Of a stretch of 64,000 nucleotides of DNA, positions 35,523-46,800 are shown piece after piece. The position numbers were made by a program, and so were the translations under genes. The notes under the pieces are model-generated. The model was given only the letters and a program-made list of their open reading frames with translations, was not told where the DNA came from and searched no databases. The stretch covers positions 23,458 to 87,457 of the forward strand of contig NZ_JBLXEC010000019.1 of NCBI RefSeq assembly GCF_048263515.1, in the 5' to 3' direction. Source of the DNA: Marinovum sp048263515. Lineage in GTDB: Bacteria > Pseudomonadota > Alphaproteobacteria > Rhodobacterales > Rhodobacteraceae. The stretch's first letter is position 1. The number at the start of each line of letters is the position of its first letter.

Positions 35523-35742
35523 TGTGCCCGGTTGAGCGCGTCGCCGCGCTTCGGGATGGGGTGATGCAAAGGCTGGAAAGGAGGCACCTGCCCTGCGGCC
35601 CGCCGAATGAACGCGCGCAATGCCAGCGCCCGCCTATAAGATCATCCGCGGACCGCTTCACGGGTCAGCGGGTCAGGCTCTGCCACGGCGCGGCACAGAG
35701 CCCTCGTTTCCGGACCCGGAAACAAGCCGGAGAGCCGCCGCG

Positions 35743-36297
35743 TTACATGGGGCGCGGCATGCTTTCCGGCAGGCAGCGCTCGACATGGGACGCGGGCAGC
35801 TCCGCCCTGGTGTAGCGCCCCATGAGCTCCAGCAACACGTAGATGCGCCCCTGCTCCGGAATGCCTTCGATTTCCGCGACCTTGTCCGCAAGCGGCCCCG
35901 AGATCACCTTCACCCGATCACCGGCCGCGAGATCGGGCGGCGCCTGCACCCTGCCATCGTCCTGAAGGCGGAGTTTCAGCGCCGCGATGATGTTCGGCGC
36001 GACCTGCGTCGGCCTCCCGGCTTCGAGCGCGACCAGCCGCGACACGCCGCAGGTAGCATTGATCGACCGCCAGTTCCGCCTGTCATCTGCCACCTTTACG
36101 AAGAGATATCCCGGAAACAGCGGCTTGACGATCCTGCGCCACTGCCCTGCACGCCGCACCGTTTCCTCGCGCAGGGGCATGAAGCTTTCATAGCCCTGGC
36201 GTTCGAGATTGAGGATTGCCCGGTCCAACCCGCCCGGCTTGAGCTGGGCAAGATACCAAGAATCGGGCGCGACGCGGGCTGTCCGACCGAGGGACAT
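35743..36297 (-). CDS. NusG/RfaH-like transcription antiterminator
   Basis: A 184-residue NusG paralogue. The N-terminal NGN domain reads WYLAQLKPGGLDRAILNLER, then GYESFMPLREETVRR and KPLFPGYLFVKV. A C-terminal KOW segment reads AAGDRVKVISGPLADKVAEI. Paralogues of this size inside glycan clusters act on their own operon, by recruiting to an ops site in the leader and preventing termination in long operons. Two identical 14-base ops-like elements lie downstream on the same strand. It is three bases from the end of the sugar-transferase gene, so it is likely cotranscribed with it. Confidence 0.88.
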   Translation of the reverse strand: MSLGRTARVAPDSWYLAQLKPGGLDRAILNLERQGYESFMPLREETVRRAGQWRRIVKPLFPGYLFVKVADDRRNWRSINATCGVSRLVALEAGRPTQVAPNIIAALKLRLQDDGRVQAPPDLAAGDRVKVISGPLADKVAEIEGIPEQGRIYVLLELMGRYTRAELPASHVERCLPESMPRPM

Positions 36298-36300
36298 TGC

Positions 36301-36981
36301 TCACCGCTGCCCGAAGCCGGAGAGAACCACCCCGAAGGTCAGGACAATGACATAAAGATCGAGCAAGAGGCTGGAGTTCTGGATGTAGAACCCGTCATAG
36401 CGCGCCTTGCGTCGCACCGCGCGCGGGTTGTCGGCATAGCCACCGCGCACCTGAGCCAGCCCGGTGATCCCGGGACGTACGGTCAGGCGTCTGCGATACC
36501 CCGGCACCCGGGAGACGTATTCGGTGGCATGCTCAAAGGCATCGGGGCGCGGGCCCACAAGGCTCATGTCACCGGTGATGATATTGAGGATATTCGGCAC
36601 CTCATCGAGCTTGGTGCGCCGCAGCAAGCGCCCAAGCGGCGTGATCCGGTGGCTATCCAGCGGCGCATTGGCCGCGCGCAGCGCCTCTCCGCCGCCGGTC
36701 ATCGTCCGGAACTTCCACATCGTGAAGGCTTTTCCGTCCTGCCCCATCCGGACCTGACGGAAAAACACCGGACCCCGATTGAAAATCAGGTTTGCCAGAA
36801 AAACCACGACGGTCAACACCATGAAGGTCGGCAATGCGGCGAGGGCGAAGATCAGATCGACCGCGCGCTTAGCAAAAAAGTATCCTCTTCGATGAACCTG
36901 CGCCGCTGGCGCAGTATAAGAAAAACTGTCATGTCCGACAAATGCGTAGGTGCCGGCGACAGGAGCAGAAACATGTTTCAA
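36301..36981 (-). CDS. Initiating sugar-phosphate transferase (bacterial sugar transferase, WcaJ/PglC-like)
   Basis: About 226 residues. One N-terminal hydrophobic hairpin (KRAVDLIFALAALPTFMVL) is followed by the catalytic core: GPVFFRQVRMGQDGKAF, MWKFRTM, TKLDEVPNILNIITGDM, SLVGPRPD and RPGITGLAQVRGG. It would move a sugar-1-phosphate to undecaprenyl phosphate and start the repeat unit. The start is taken as TTG 36981, with an AGGGGGGA site at 36988-36995. A longer TTG start at 37005 would place that site inside the gene. Confidence 0.9.
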   Translation of the reverse strand: MKHVSAPVAGTYAFVGHDSFSYTAPAAQVHRRGYFFAKRAVDLIFALAALPTFMVLTVVVFLANLIFNRGPVFFRQVRMGQDGKAFTMWKFRTMTGGGEALRAANAPLDSHRITPLGRLLRRTKLDEVPNILNIITGDMSLVGPRPDAFEHATEYVSRVPGYRRRLTVRPGITGLAQVRGGYADNPRAVRRKARYDGFYIQNSSLLLDLYVIVLTFGVVLSGFGQR

Positions 36982-37005
36982 ACCCAATCCCCCCTGAAAA
37001 AGCAA

Positions 37006-37607
37006 AAATACGTTGCGCCAGCTAAAAAATGCGCTGACCCGAATCCTTAAAGTTCAGTTAATCTTGGTGAGAAGCGCTGTACATATCAAGGATTTTCTAA
37101 CAAACGCGAATGCCCCGATCACGTCCAAAGCATTGGAACAATTGGTTTACAGTTTGGAAACAATCGGCTTTTCAACTTAAAGGAGCGTGACCTCGGCGCG
37201 CCCGAGACAGACGCCAGCCACCCGCCGCCATGCCCCGCCCTCCGGACAGATTGCCTCTGGGGAAGCGTCACATTTATGAAACACAAGGAATTTATGTCCC
37301 TGCTACGCCCGCAGGGAGGTTTTCGCGGTCGGCGCGACCGCCCAGGCAAGGCGAAACCCTAGGTCGGAAACGAGCAACCACCGCGCGAGCTTATCGAGCG
37401 CCGCCAAGGCAGCGGTGCAAAATCCGGGGGAAAGGCCCGGGAAGAGTTCCAGGAGAAAACTCAGAAAAAAGAGTTCCGAGAGCCGGGCTGAAAGGCCAGC
37501 CCTCTTGTCACCGTCAGCCCCGAAAGCCCCGCGCCTGGACCTGCACCAGCATCCCGCGCTGGCTTCGGCACACGCTTCCGAAGCACCTCCCGAGGGGGCC
37601 GCATGCC
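37006..37607. other. Long intergenic region upstream of the glycan operon
   Basis: No coding pattern is convincing. It includes A+T-rich stretches (about 37000-37160) suited to promoters of the sugar-transferase/antiterminator operon. A short GC-rich hairpin (CCCTGC and GCAGGG arms) lies near 37300. The GTTCA palindrome and ops-like element are not present. Confidence 0.45.
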
Positions 37608-37799
37608 TCAGCCCGGGGTCTTCAGCCGCACCTCGTTGGGCACCGGCAGGGGCGGGTTCGGGCCATCGATGAACTCCACCGTGGCGAGGATCGGTGTCGC
37701 CGGGTTCTCAACCGCATGCATCATGTGATCGCCTGCGCCATGGTCGAAATGCTTGCTGCTACCCCGGGTGTGTGACCGTCGATCCAGATCACGGCTCAC
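37608..37799 (-). pseudogene. Possible C-terminal gene remnant
   Basis: A 63-codon frame with a coding-like codon pattern. The part from DHGAGDHMMHAVENPATPIL to VEFIDGPNPPLPVPNEVRL looks like the C-terminus of a real protein, with no recognisable beginning. I cannot name the family. Confidence 0.3.
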
Positions 37800-37879
37800 T
37801 TGCCCCTCGGGGACCCCTCGGCCTCAGTGTGCATAATTTCCGAGACCGGGCCGCCCGGAGTATTGGGGATGCCGCAGGT

Positions 37880-38458
37880 CTAGCGAGTGGGAACCATTCG
37901 GTCCTTGCCGAGGAAGAACCGTGACTCGAGGCTCTCCACCACCCCGTGTTCGAGATGCCATTGGAACTCGAACTCGGTTGTCTCGTAATCATCGGCAATG
38001 AAGCGGGCCTCGGCACCGGGGTCTGCCGCGGCAGCTGCCAGAGCCACCTTCTGAATTGCAAGGCGCTCGACCATCTGGTTGTAGCTTGCACCCTCGATGC
38101 GGCGCCAGTCCAGCAGAAGTTCCGCCACGGTGACGCCAACCTGTTGGCGCGACAGCCGCGTCACGAAGGGGTTCGGCACGCTTGCACCGAACCAGGCACC
38201 TTCCACCGCCGCCTTGAACGGCGCGAAGCTGGGATGTTGCGTGATCCCCTCGAATGCAGTGGCGTGTTTCAGATAGGCCTCAAGGAATGCCTCCGGCACG
38301 CCGTCTTCACTGTCCTCCAGGAGGAAGGAGCCGGCTTGGACCAGTCCGAAGAGAAGCCTGGAGATCTGTTCAACGGAACAGCACATCTCGGGGACATAAT
38401 ACTGCTGCGCTGCGGCGATGGCCTGACCGACGGGATCGGTGATGGATGTTTCGTACAT
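37880..38458 (-). CDS. Conserved-looking protein of unknown function
   Basis: 192 residues starting MYETSITDPVGQAIAAAQQY with an AGAGGCG ribosome binding site. It is mostly helical and acidic, with no signal peptide, membrane segment or motif I can name. The section SYNQMVERLAIQKVALAAAA could form a helix bundle. It sits alone between the glycan cluster and the protease gene, in the same orientation as the cluster. The start is the first ATG and is well supported. Confidence 0.7.
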   Translation of the reverse strand: MYETSITDPVGQAIAAAQQYYVPEMCCSVEQISRLLFGLVQAGSFLLEDSEDGVPEAFLEAYLKHATAFEGITQHPSFAPFKAAVEGAWFGASVPNPFVTRLSRQQVGVTVAELLLDWRRIEGASYNQMVERLAIQKVALAAAAADPGAEARFIADDYETTEFEFQWHLEHGVVESLESRFFLGKDRMVPTR

Positions 38459-38805
38459 TTTAAACGCCTCTTGTTGGCCGCGGACCTGCGGTGCCGCGGA
38501 GTGTAATTCAGGTTTTGCTATGGCCTTGGGGGCCCGATCGGCTTCTCCCCTGAGCCTTCAGAACAGTGCAGGGAGGACATTGGTCGCGCGCTGAAAACGG
38601 AAAACGAAAGTTGGCATCTTTTTTCGTGGCTACGTGCAACGAGTTCGGGCCTGCGCAGTCAGCCCCGGACGAAGGCCGTTTCGACGATCACCCGCGACCA
38701 GCTACCGGAATGATCCGTCCGCTCCAGCCGCCGCCGCCCGACCGATCGCCAGATAGACCCCGAGTGCTGAGCGGATGCCGCAACGGCGCAGAACTCTGGC
38801 GCCGG

Positions 38806-39171
38806 TTACGGGCTGATGGGTTTCAGGGCAGTCTCCAGGTCGTCGGCGAGTGGGCGACACGCCAGCGCCGGGCCGAGCGAGCCTGCCAGCCAGAACCCGC
38901 ATGACCTCGCATAGCCCTCGTCGTCATAGAGCGCCTCGATGCGGGTCTGCTTCCTTTTCAGCGACCGCCAGCCCTGGCGTTGCAGATGGGCCTGCACCGA
39001 GCGCAGCCCCTCAAGCGCCTCCGCCTCCAGTCCCCCGTACAGGCCTAGGCTCACCAGCGCACCGATGTAGGAGGCTGCGGTGCGCGTGGTCACCTGCGCT
39101 TGCCCCCCGCGGGCTGCTGCAGCCTGCCGCAAGCTCCCCGGCGCGAGCGGCATGATGGAGGACGCCCACAT
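38806..39171 (-). CDS. Small hypothetical protein
   Basis: 121 codons with high GC at third positions. Text such as TTRTAASYIGALVSLGLYGG and TRIEALYDDEGYARSCGFWL reads like real protein. No ribosome binding site is clear, and a second ATG six codons in (39153) is equally possible. No family is recognised. It may be a fragment. The rest of 38459-38805 and 39172-39316 holds no gene that I can support. Confidence 0.4.
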   Translation of the reverse strand: MWASSIMPLAPGSLRQAAAARGGQAQVTTRTAASYIGALVSLGLYGGLEAEALEGLRSVQAHLQRQGWRSLKRKQTRIEALYDDEGYARSCGFWLAGSLGPALACRPLADDLETALKPISP

Positions 39172-39316
39172 GGATGGCGGCGACGTCAGGGCAGAACCGG
39201 CGGTGCGACATGAGGCTTGAATGTGTTGCGGCCAATTGCGACCCTGCTTTCAGGTTCCGGAAAGCCCGGGCCGAAGGGCAAGGTTGCATCAACCTTCCCA
39301 CAGGACAGGTCGCCCC

Positions 39317-40033
39317 ATGCAAGGATGCAGTCTCCGCCGGGTTTTCACGCTGATCGCGATCGCGCTCTGCGGCGCAGGAGCGCCGGCTCCGGCGCAGGAC
39401 GTCGCCTTGCCGCCTTTGGCCGATGAGATCGCCGCGCAGTTTCCCGCAATCGGGCGGCTGGGGCACGCCGGGTTCCGGACCAAACAGGCCTGCACGGCCA
39501 CGCTGATCGCCCCCGACCTCGTCCTGACGGCCGCGCATTGCGTGTCGGAGGACGGGGTCTCCGGCCGGGTGTTCGTGGCCGGATGGTCTCGTGGAGACTA
39601 TGTCGCGGCGCGTGCGTCAAAATCGGAAATCCGCCATCCGGCGTATGCGGTGAAAGGCAAGCCCCTGATCACCAATGATGTGGCCCTGGTGGTTCTGGAA
39701 AGCCCCATGGAAGAGGTCACACCCCTACCTCTGGCAACGCAAGAGGAGGACGCTTGGGACGCCACCGAGGTCGCCCTGCTCGGCTATCACCGCAGGACGC
39801 CGCATCTGCTGAGCGGAGATTTCACCTGCCCGGCGACCCGCCTGGGGGCCAGGTTGGTGCATGTGGGATGTCCGGTGATCGATGGCAATTCCGGCAGCCC
39901 CGTGCTGAGCCAGGCCGCACAGGGAGGCTGGCAGGTTGTCGGCGTGGTGAGTTCCCGGCAGGGGAGCGGCGCGATTGCGGTGGAACTCCCGAGCTGGCTG
40001 AGACGGACAGTGGCAGCACATCTTCTGCAATAG
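39317..40033 (+). CDS. Secreted trypsin-like serine protease
   Basis: About 238 residues from ATG 39317. A signal peptide (LRRVFTLIAIALCGAGAPAP) ends near AQD. The chymotrypsin-fold triad is complete: His in VLTAAHCV, Asp in TNDVALVVLE and Ser in VIDGNSGSPVLS. Two Cys residues near the His and one before GNSG could form disulfides. The protein is probably released to the periplasm or outside. A longer in-frame start at 39221 was rejected because it precedes the signal peptide with unrelated residues. It faces the opposite way to its neighbours. Confidence 0.88.
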   Translation: MQGCSLRRVFTLIAIALCGAGAPAPAQDVALPPLADEIAAQFPAIGRLGHAGFRTKQACTATLIAPDLVLTAAHCVSEDGVSGRVFVAGWSRGDYVAARASKSEIRHPAYAVKGKPLITNDVALVVLESPMEEVTPLPLATQEEDAWDATEVALLGYHRRTPHLLSGDFTCPATRLGARLVHVGCPVIDGNSGSPVLSQAAQGGWQVVGVVSSRQGSGAIAVELPSWLRRTVAAHLLQ

Positions 40034-40272
40034 GTCTGCCGGCTTCCGCGCCGAAACCGGAACGGAGACCGGGGCTGCCGTCGACCCAGGCTGCTCCACA
40101 GACCGGCCTGCTTCACAAGAGCCTTCCGCGCGCCCGGTGACCTGCGAGCCCGCCAGACCCTTGCGCGCCTCTTCCGGGCGGGGTGTCCGGGACGCGCGTG
40201 TCAGGTTCGGGGACAAGCAGGTTCAGGTCTCGCGCGGAACCCGCACCGCGCGCAGGGGATCCGGCAGGCCTG

Positions 40273-40857
40273 TCACCCCAGGCGCTTCCTGCGGCGCAGC
40301 ACCACCAGCCCGGCCAGCCCGGACAGCAGAAGCGGCAGCCCGGCCGGAAGCGGGATGGGCGTGACGAGCGCAAGCGGAGAGACCGAGTAGCTCGCCAGCG
40401 GATAGGCCGGGAGAGAAAGGGAGGTGAGCGGATCCGCACCCGGCGGCAAAAACAAGAAGTCGAAGTCAGGTGAGGTGAATCTCGCCACGGCATGTGGACC
40501 GAAAACAGGTCCAGGGCCACTCCCGGGGTCAATTGTCAGAAGAAATTCAAGTGTATCTGGCGTGAAGCCGACCTCGGTGATGTTGTAGAAGTCTAACGGG
40601 CCAAAGGGGAGCGTGAGAACGTCAAAGATGTCAATGACGCCGTCGTAAAGGAAAGTGATATCGGTGCCATTCGCGAGTGGCAGCGGCGCAAAGAAATCTA
40701 CCTCGAGCCCAAAAACGGGGTCAAACAGAAGCACTCCTGGCGCCGTGCCCGGCACTGCCGGTCCCTCGAGAAAGGCAGTGAGGTCCAGCGGGGCAGCGTT
40801 TGCGGTCGTCCCGGCGAAAGCCAGAGCCGCGGCACAAAGTATTTTCTTGATCAGCAT
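40273..40857 (-). CDS. VPLPA-CTERM-type sorting-signal protein (candidate XrtD substrate)
   Basis: A 194-residue protein. It has an N-terminal signal peptide (KKILCAAALAFAGTTANA) and a C-terminal PEP-CTERM-like tail: a PIPLPAG motif, a hydrophobic helix (LPLLLSGLAGLVVL) and a basic end (RRRKRL). PIPLPA is a close version of the VPLPA signal that XrtD-type exosortases read. The middle is rich in Gly, Pro, Asp and Phe, with no known domain. A GGAG site lies nine bases before the ATG. It starts 39 bases after the stop of the adhesin gene, so the two form an operon. Confidence 0.85.
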   Translation of the reverse strand: MLIKKILCAAALAFAGTTANAAPLDLTAFLEGPAVPGTAPGVLLFDPVFGLEVDFFAPLPLANGTDITFLYDGVIDIFDVLTLPFGPLDFYNITEVGFTPDTLEFLLTIDPGSGPGPVFGPHAVARFTSPDFDFLFLPPGADPLTSLSLPAYPLASYSVSPLALVTPIPLPAGLPLLLSGLAGLVVLRRRKRLG

Positions 40858-40896
40858 TCATGGTCTCCAATGTTTGTCAGGACGTCCGGGCCCCGT

Positions 40897-43800
40897 TTAT
40901 AGCAGAAGATCGGGGTTCACCGTGATGTTGAGATCGCTTTCCTCATCTGCGTCACCGTAGACGTAGATCAGGTCGTTGAGCGGCCCGGCCAGGACGATGG
41001 CGAGGCCCGGGCGGAAGATCAGGCTGTAGTCACTGGTCGAGAGTTCGATGCCGTCGAGCCCGACTTCGAAGTCCGCGATGATGTCGCGGTCCCGTACGGT
41101 GTCGACGAGCTCTTTGCCAAAGACAAAGGTGTCGGCATCCCCCAGGCCGTAGAGATAGTCGGAGCCCTTCAGACCTTCGATCCGGTCGACCTCGTCGGTG
41201 CCGACCAGCCTGTCGCGGTTCATCGTGCCGATCACCGGGTTGGGGGCGGGGGGCGTGTCTTCGGCCACGGCGATCCGGACCGTCGCCGTATCGGAGCCGC
41301 CGTTGCCGTCGTTGATGAGATAGGTGAAGGTCGCCTCGCCGAAGAAGCCGGCATCCGGTGTGAAGGTGACCGAGGTCGTGCCGTTGACGGTGGTACTGCC
41401 CTCTGTCTCCGTCTGCACATTGACGAATTGCAGCGTGTCACCGTCCGGATCGCTGTCATTCGACAGCAGGTCCGCGATCAGGAAGGTGACCGGGGTCTCG
41501 AAGGCTGTTGCACCCACGTCATCGGTGGCCGTTGGGGCGTCATTGGCGCCGTTGATGGTGATCGTCGCGGTGGCGGTATCGGTGCCGCCATTGCCGTCGC
41601 TGATCGTGTAGGTGAAGCTGTCGGTGGCGGTCTCGCCCACCGCAAGGGCGTTGAAGGCGCCATTGGGGTCATAGCTGACCACGCCCCCTATCAGCGTCAC
41701 CAGCCCGGTGGTGCCGGTGGTGTCCACCGCCGTCACGCTCAGCGTGTCGGAGGCATCGGGATCGCTGTCATTGCCGAGGAGATCGGCGGTGATGTTGCGC
41801 GCGCCCTCATCCTCACCGAAGGCCAGGTCGGCGTCCGTCGCGGCTGAATCGTCGACTGCCACCGGGGCGTCATTGGCGCCGTTGATGGTGATCGTCGCGG
41901 TGGCGGTATCGGTGCCGCCATTGCCGTCGCTGATCGTGTANNNNNNNNNNNNNNNNNNNNNNNNNNNNNNNNNNNNNNNNNNNNNNNNNNNNNNNNNNNN
42001 NNNNNNNNNNNNNNNNNNNNNNNNNNNNNNNNNNNNNNNNGGTGAAGCTGTCGGTGGCGGTCTCGCCCACCGCAAGGGCCTCGAACTGGCCGTTCGGATC
42101 ATAGGCCACCGCGCCGCCCGCCTGTACCGTGAGCAAGGCCCCGGAGGCCAGGGCGATCTGGCTGCCGACATTGGCCGTCGATCCGTTCACCTGACTGACT
42201 GTCAGGGGATCGCCATTGGGATCGGTGTCGTTGGCCAGCAGGTTGGAGCCTGTCGCCGCCGTATCCTCATCGGTGCTCAGGCTGTCGTCCAGGGCGGTCG
42301 GGGGCTGGTTTGTCCCCCCGATGGTGATGGTCACGGTCGCCATGTCGGTGCCGCCGTTGCCGTCGCTAATGGCATAGGTGAAGCTGTCGGTGTCGGACGC
42401 ACCGGCTCCGAGGCCAGAGAAGGCGCCCGCCTGTTCGTAATCGAAGAGGCCATTCGACCCCAGCGTCAGATAGGCCCCGGAGGGAAGCTGGAACCGGACG
42501 CCCACATTGGCGGAGCTCCCCTCGACCGCATTGACCGAAAGCGTATCGCTGGTGTCGGGATCGCTGTCCGGTCCGTTGCCGTTGTCCGCCAGCACCGAGC
42601 CGTTGGTGATGTCGACATCCACGGCGAGATTGAAGCTGTCATCCTGCGCATCCGGGGCATCGTTCTCGCCGTTGACCTGGATCGTCGCGGTCGCCGTATC
42701 GCTGCCGCCGTTGCCGTCACTGATCGTGTAGGTGAAGCTGTCGGAGGTGCTCTCGCCGACGGCGAGTGACTCGAACTGTCCGTTCGGATCATAATCCACC
42801 GTGCCGTCCGACTGCACCGTGAGCCTTGCGCCGGAGGCGAGGGTGAACTGGGAGCCGACATTGCCCCCTGCCCCGTTCACGGCTGTCACGGTCAGCGTGT
42901 CGCTGGTGTCGGGGTCGCTGTCTTCCCCGAAACCGTTGTTCGTCAGAAGGTTGTCGGAGATCGCTGCCGATTCCGTCGTTGCAATGATGTCGTTCTGCGC
43001 CACCGGTGCATCGTTGACGCCGGCGATGGTCATCGTGACGGTGGCCGTATCCGTGTTGCCGTTGTCGTCCGAGACCGTGTAGCCGAAGCTGTCGGTTGTG
43101 CTTTCGCCCACGGCAAGGGTGTCGAACGACCCGTTCGGATCGTAGTCGTAGGTGCCATTGGCATTCAGGGTCAGCAAGGCGCCAGAGGGCAACGTGATCT
43201 GTGTGCCCACATCGCCCGTCTCGCCGTTCACCGCAGCGACCGACAGCGGATCCCCGTCGCCATCGCTGTCATTGGCCAACACGTTTCCGACGGTCGCGCT
43301 GTCTTCGTCGGTCGTGTTGCCGTCATCGACGCCGACCGGCGTGCTTTCCTCACCGGTGATGGTGATGGTGACGGTGGCGGTATCCTCGACGCCGTCATCG
43401 TCTTCGATCGTGTAGGTGAAGGTCTCGGTGGCGGTCTCGCCGCCGTTCAGCGTATCGTAGGCGCCGTTCGGATCATAGGTGAAGGTCCCCGAGGCATTGA
43501 GCGTCAGGTTCGCGCCGGAGGCCAGTGTGATCGTGCTGTTCACATCCGCGGCGGCCCCGTTGACCTCGGTCACGACCGGAAGGTCGTTGAGGTCGGGATC
43601 GCTGTCTGCCCCGTTGCCATTGTCCGCCAAGACATTCCCGTTGAGGACCCCGAGCTCCGAAACGGAAAAGGCGTCATCCTCCGCATCCGGCGCATCGTTG
43701 ACGCCGGTGACGGTCACGGTGAGCGTGGCGGTGTCTGTGGTCGGCCCGTCCGTGGCCTGATATGTCACGCTGTCGGTGGTGCTGTCGCCGGTATCGAGGG

Positions 43801-46800
43801 CCTCGAACTGGCCGTTCGGATCATAGGTGAAGGTCCCGTCAGCGTTGATGACGAAGCTGCCGCCAGCGGACCCGGTGACCGGGGTTCCGATCGCCAGCGA
43901 AGACCCACCGACCTCGCTCACGGACAAGGTGTCGAGGTCGGCATCCGTGTCATTGGTCAGGACCGACCCGCCGGTGCTGGTGTCCTCGTCGGTGGTGGCG
44001 GTGTCGTTCACCGCCACCACCGGATCGTTCACGCCATTGATGGTCATCGTGACGGTCGCCTGATCGCTACCGCCGTTGCCGTCCTGGATGGTATAGGTGA
44101 AGGTCTCGGTCGCCGTCTCGCCGACCTGCAAGTTCTCATACTGCCCGTCAGTGTCGAAGCTGAAGGTGCCATCTGTATTGACGGTGACGATGCCGCCCCC
44201 GGTCAGGGTGAGCGGGTTGCCCACATTGGCGATCGCGCCGTTCACCTGGCTCACGGTCAGCGGGTCGCCGTTCGGATCGCTGTCGGCTCCACTGCCGTTG
44301 TCGACCAGAAGGCTGCCGCTGGCGCCGGTGTCCTCGTCGGCCGCAATCGCGTCATCCTGTGCCACCGGGGGCTGGTTGGATTGCGCAATGTTGAGGGTCA
44401 CCGTCGCACTGTCCTCGGCGAGACCGTCTGAGATGGAATAGGTGAACGTATCGGTCGGCTGACCGGTGACGGCACCGTTGGGGTCATAGTCGAAGGTGCC
44501 GTTGGCATTCAGCGTCAGCAGCGCGCCAGAGGGCAGCGCGAACTGTGTGCCGACATTTGCGGCAGTCCCGTTGACCTCGGTCACCGTGAGCACGTCGGGC
44601 GCATCCACATCGGTATCGTTGACCAGAACATCCCCCGAAGTGGGCGTCAGGTCGCTCGCAGCGAATGTGTCGTCCACCGCGTCGGGCGCGTCATTCTGTC
44701 CGTCGATAAAGAAGCTCACCGTCCCGGTGTCGCTGCCACCATCCCCATCGCTGATCGTGTAGGTGAAGCTGTCGGTCGCGGACTGGAAGCGTCCGAGAGA
44801 TTCAAACTGACCGTTCGGATCATAGCTGAAGCTTCCGTCGGCTTCGACCTGCAGCAGCGCGCCGGAGGTCAGCGTCAGGGGCTGACCCACATCCGCCATG
44901 ACCCCGTTCACCGCACTCACGGTCAGCGGATCGTTCCCCGGGTCGGTGTCATTGTCCAGGATGTTGAAGGTCGTCAGCGCCGGCCCGTCTTCGGACACGC
45001 TATAGCCATTGTTGTTCGCATTCGGATCGGCATTGTTGACCGTCACCACAAAGCTGTCGGTCTCGACCGAATTGGTCTCGCCGGCATTGTCGTCGACCGA
45101 GACCGAGACCGTGAAGCTGCCCTCACCGGTATAGACATGGCTCAGGTTGGGGCTGGTCGAGGCCGTCGAGAAGACCTGCAGAGCCGACCCGTCGCCGTAA
45201 TCCACCGTGAAGGTCCGGGTGTCGGTATCCGGATCGCCGATCGTCATCGTACGGTTCAGGTTCTGGCCTTCGGAGATCGTGGTATCCGGCCCCGCTTCGA
45301 GGTCTGGAGCATCATTCACCGGATCGACGGTGATGTTGGCCGCCACGACATCCGCAGAGAACCCGATGCCGTCCGAGCCGGTCCAGAGGAAGCTGTCGGC
45401 GCCGTTGAAATCCTGCGCGCCGGTATAGACCAGATTGCCGGCCAGCAGATCGGCCCGGCTGATTTCCTGACCGGCGACGACTGGCGTGCCGCTCAATTCA
45501 AGCGATCCCCCTGTGGGGAAGGTCTCGATCCGGATCGCCTGAAGCGTATTGCCGTCGGGATCGGAGAAGCCCGCGTCGAAGATCGCGGCGTCCAGCACGA
45601 TGGGTGTATCCTCATCGCCAGAGGCCGAGACTGGCGAGACCGTCGGCAGCGCATTGCCGTAGACCTGCAGTAACACCTCGCCGGGGGTGGCGGAGCCGTT
45701 GTTGAAGGCAACCACGAATCCGCCACCGGGAAGGCCGCTGACACTGGGGAAATCCTGGGTGCCGCTGGTTGTGGTGTTGACCTGGAACTGGCTGTCGATC
45801 CGCGCACCGCCCGCATCGTACTGCTGACCAAAGACGCCCCATCCACTGCCGTCGGTGCCGTTGCTGTCGGCCCAGGTGACCACGAAGCCGCCGGTATCCA
45901 ACGCGGTAATATCGGGCTCGGTCTGGGTGCTGATGCGCTGATCGTTGACCCGAAACTCTTCGTTCACAGCTGTGCCATCCGGCGCGTAAATCTGCGCAAA
46001 GATGCCGGTCGCACTCTGGTCCGCGGCGCTGTCCGCCCAGACGAACACCAGATTGCCGTTGGTCAGTTCGATGACCTTGGAAATGGTCTGATTGCCCGCC
46101 GTCGTCGTATTGACCTGGAATTCGGCTCCGACCGCTGCGCCGGTGGAATTGAAGACCTGTGCAAAGATGCCGTCACCGGATCCGTCGCCGGCGCTGCCAT
46201 TGGTGTCGGAGGTCCAGGAGACGACAAAGCCGCCCGAGGCCAAGGCAGTGACATCAGGCTGATCCTGGCTTCCGCCCGTCTCGGTATTGACCACAAACTC
46301 GTTGCCTGTGGCCACGCCGGTGTTGTCATAGACCCGCGCGCTGATCCCGTATGAGGAGCCGTCGCCCGACCCGACGGAAGTGAACGCCGAGAAGGTCACC
46401 ACGAAGCTGCCATCGGTCAGGGTCGTGACCTGCGGCTGGTACTGAACCGAAGAGGTCAGCGTGTTGACTTGAAACTCGCCGCCATTGGGCGTTCCGTCGG
46501 CATTGTACTTTTGCGCAAAGACGCCGGTGCTGCTGGTATCCGCGGATTCCCAGACGACGATAAAGCTGCCGTCGGCAAAGCTCGCAACATCCGGGTTGTC
46601 CTGATTGCTGGTGGTTGTCGTATTGACCTGAAACTCATCGGTCACACCACTGGCCAGCCCGCTGCCGTCGCGCGCCACCGGGTTGCCGTTGGCGTCAAAG
46701 CGCTGCGCAAATATTCCGTCGCCGCTTCCATCGGCGCTGCCGTTTTCCCACACCACGATGAAATCGCCGCCGGTGCCGAGCAGTTGCTCGACCGCCGGCA

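Noticed and set aside
41870..42171. Apparent frameshift in the adhesin at the N run
   Set aside because: The placeholder of 100 is not a multiple of three. Without it the frame continues at a codon boundary.
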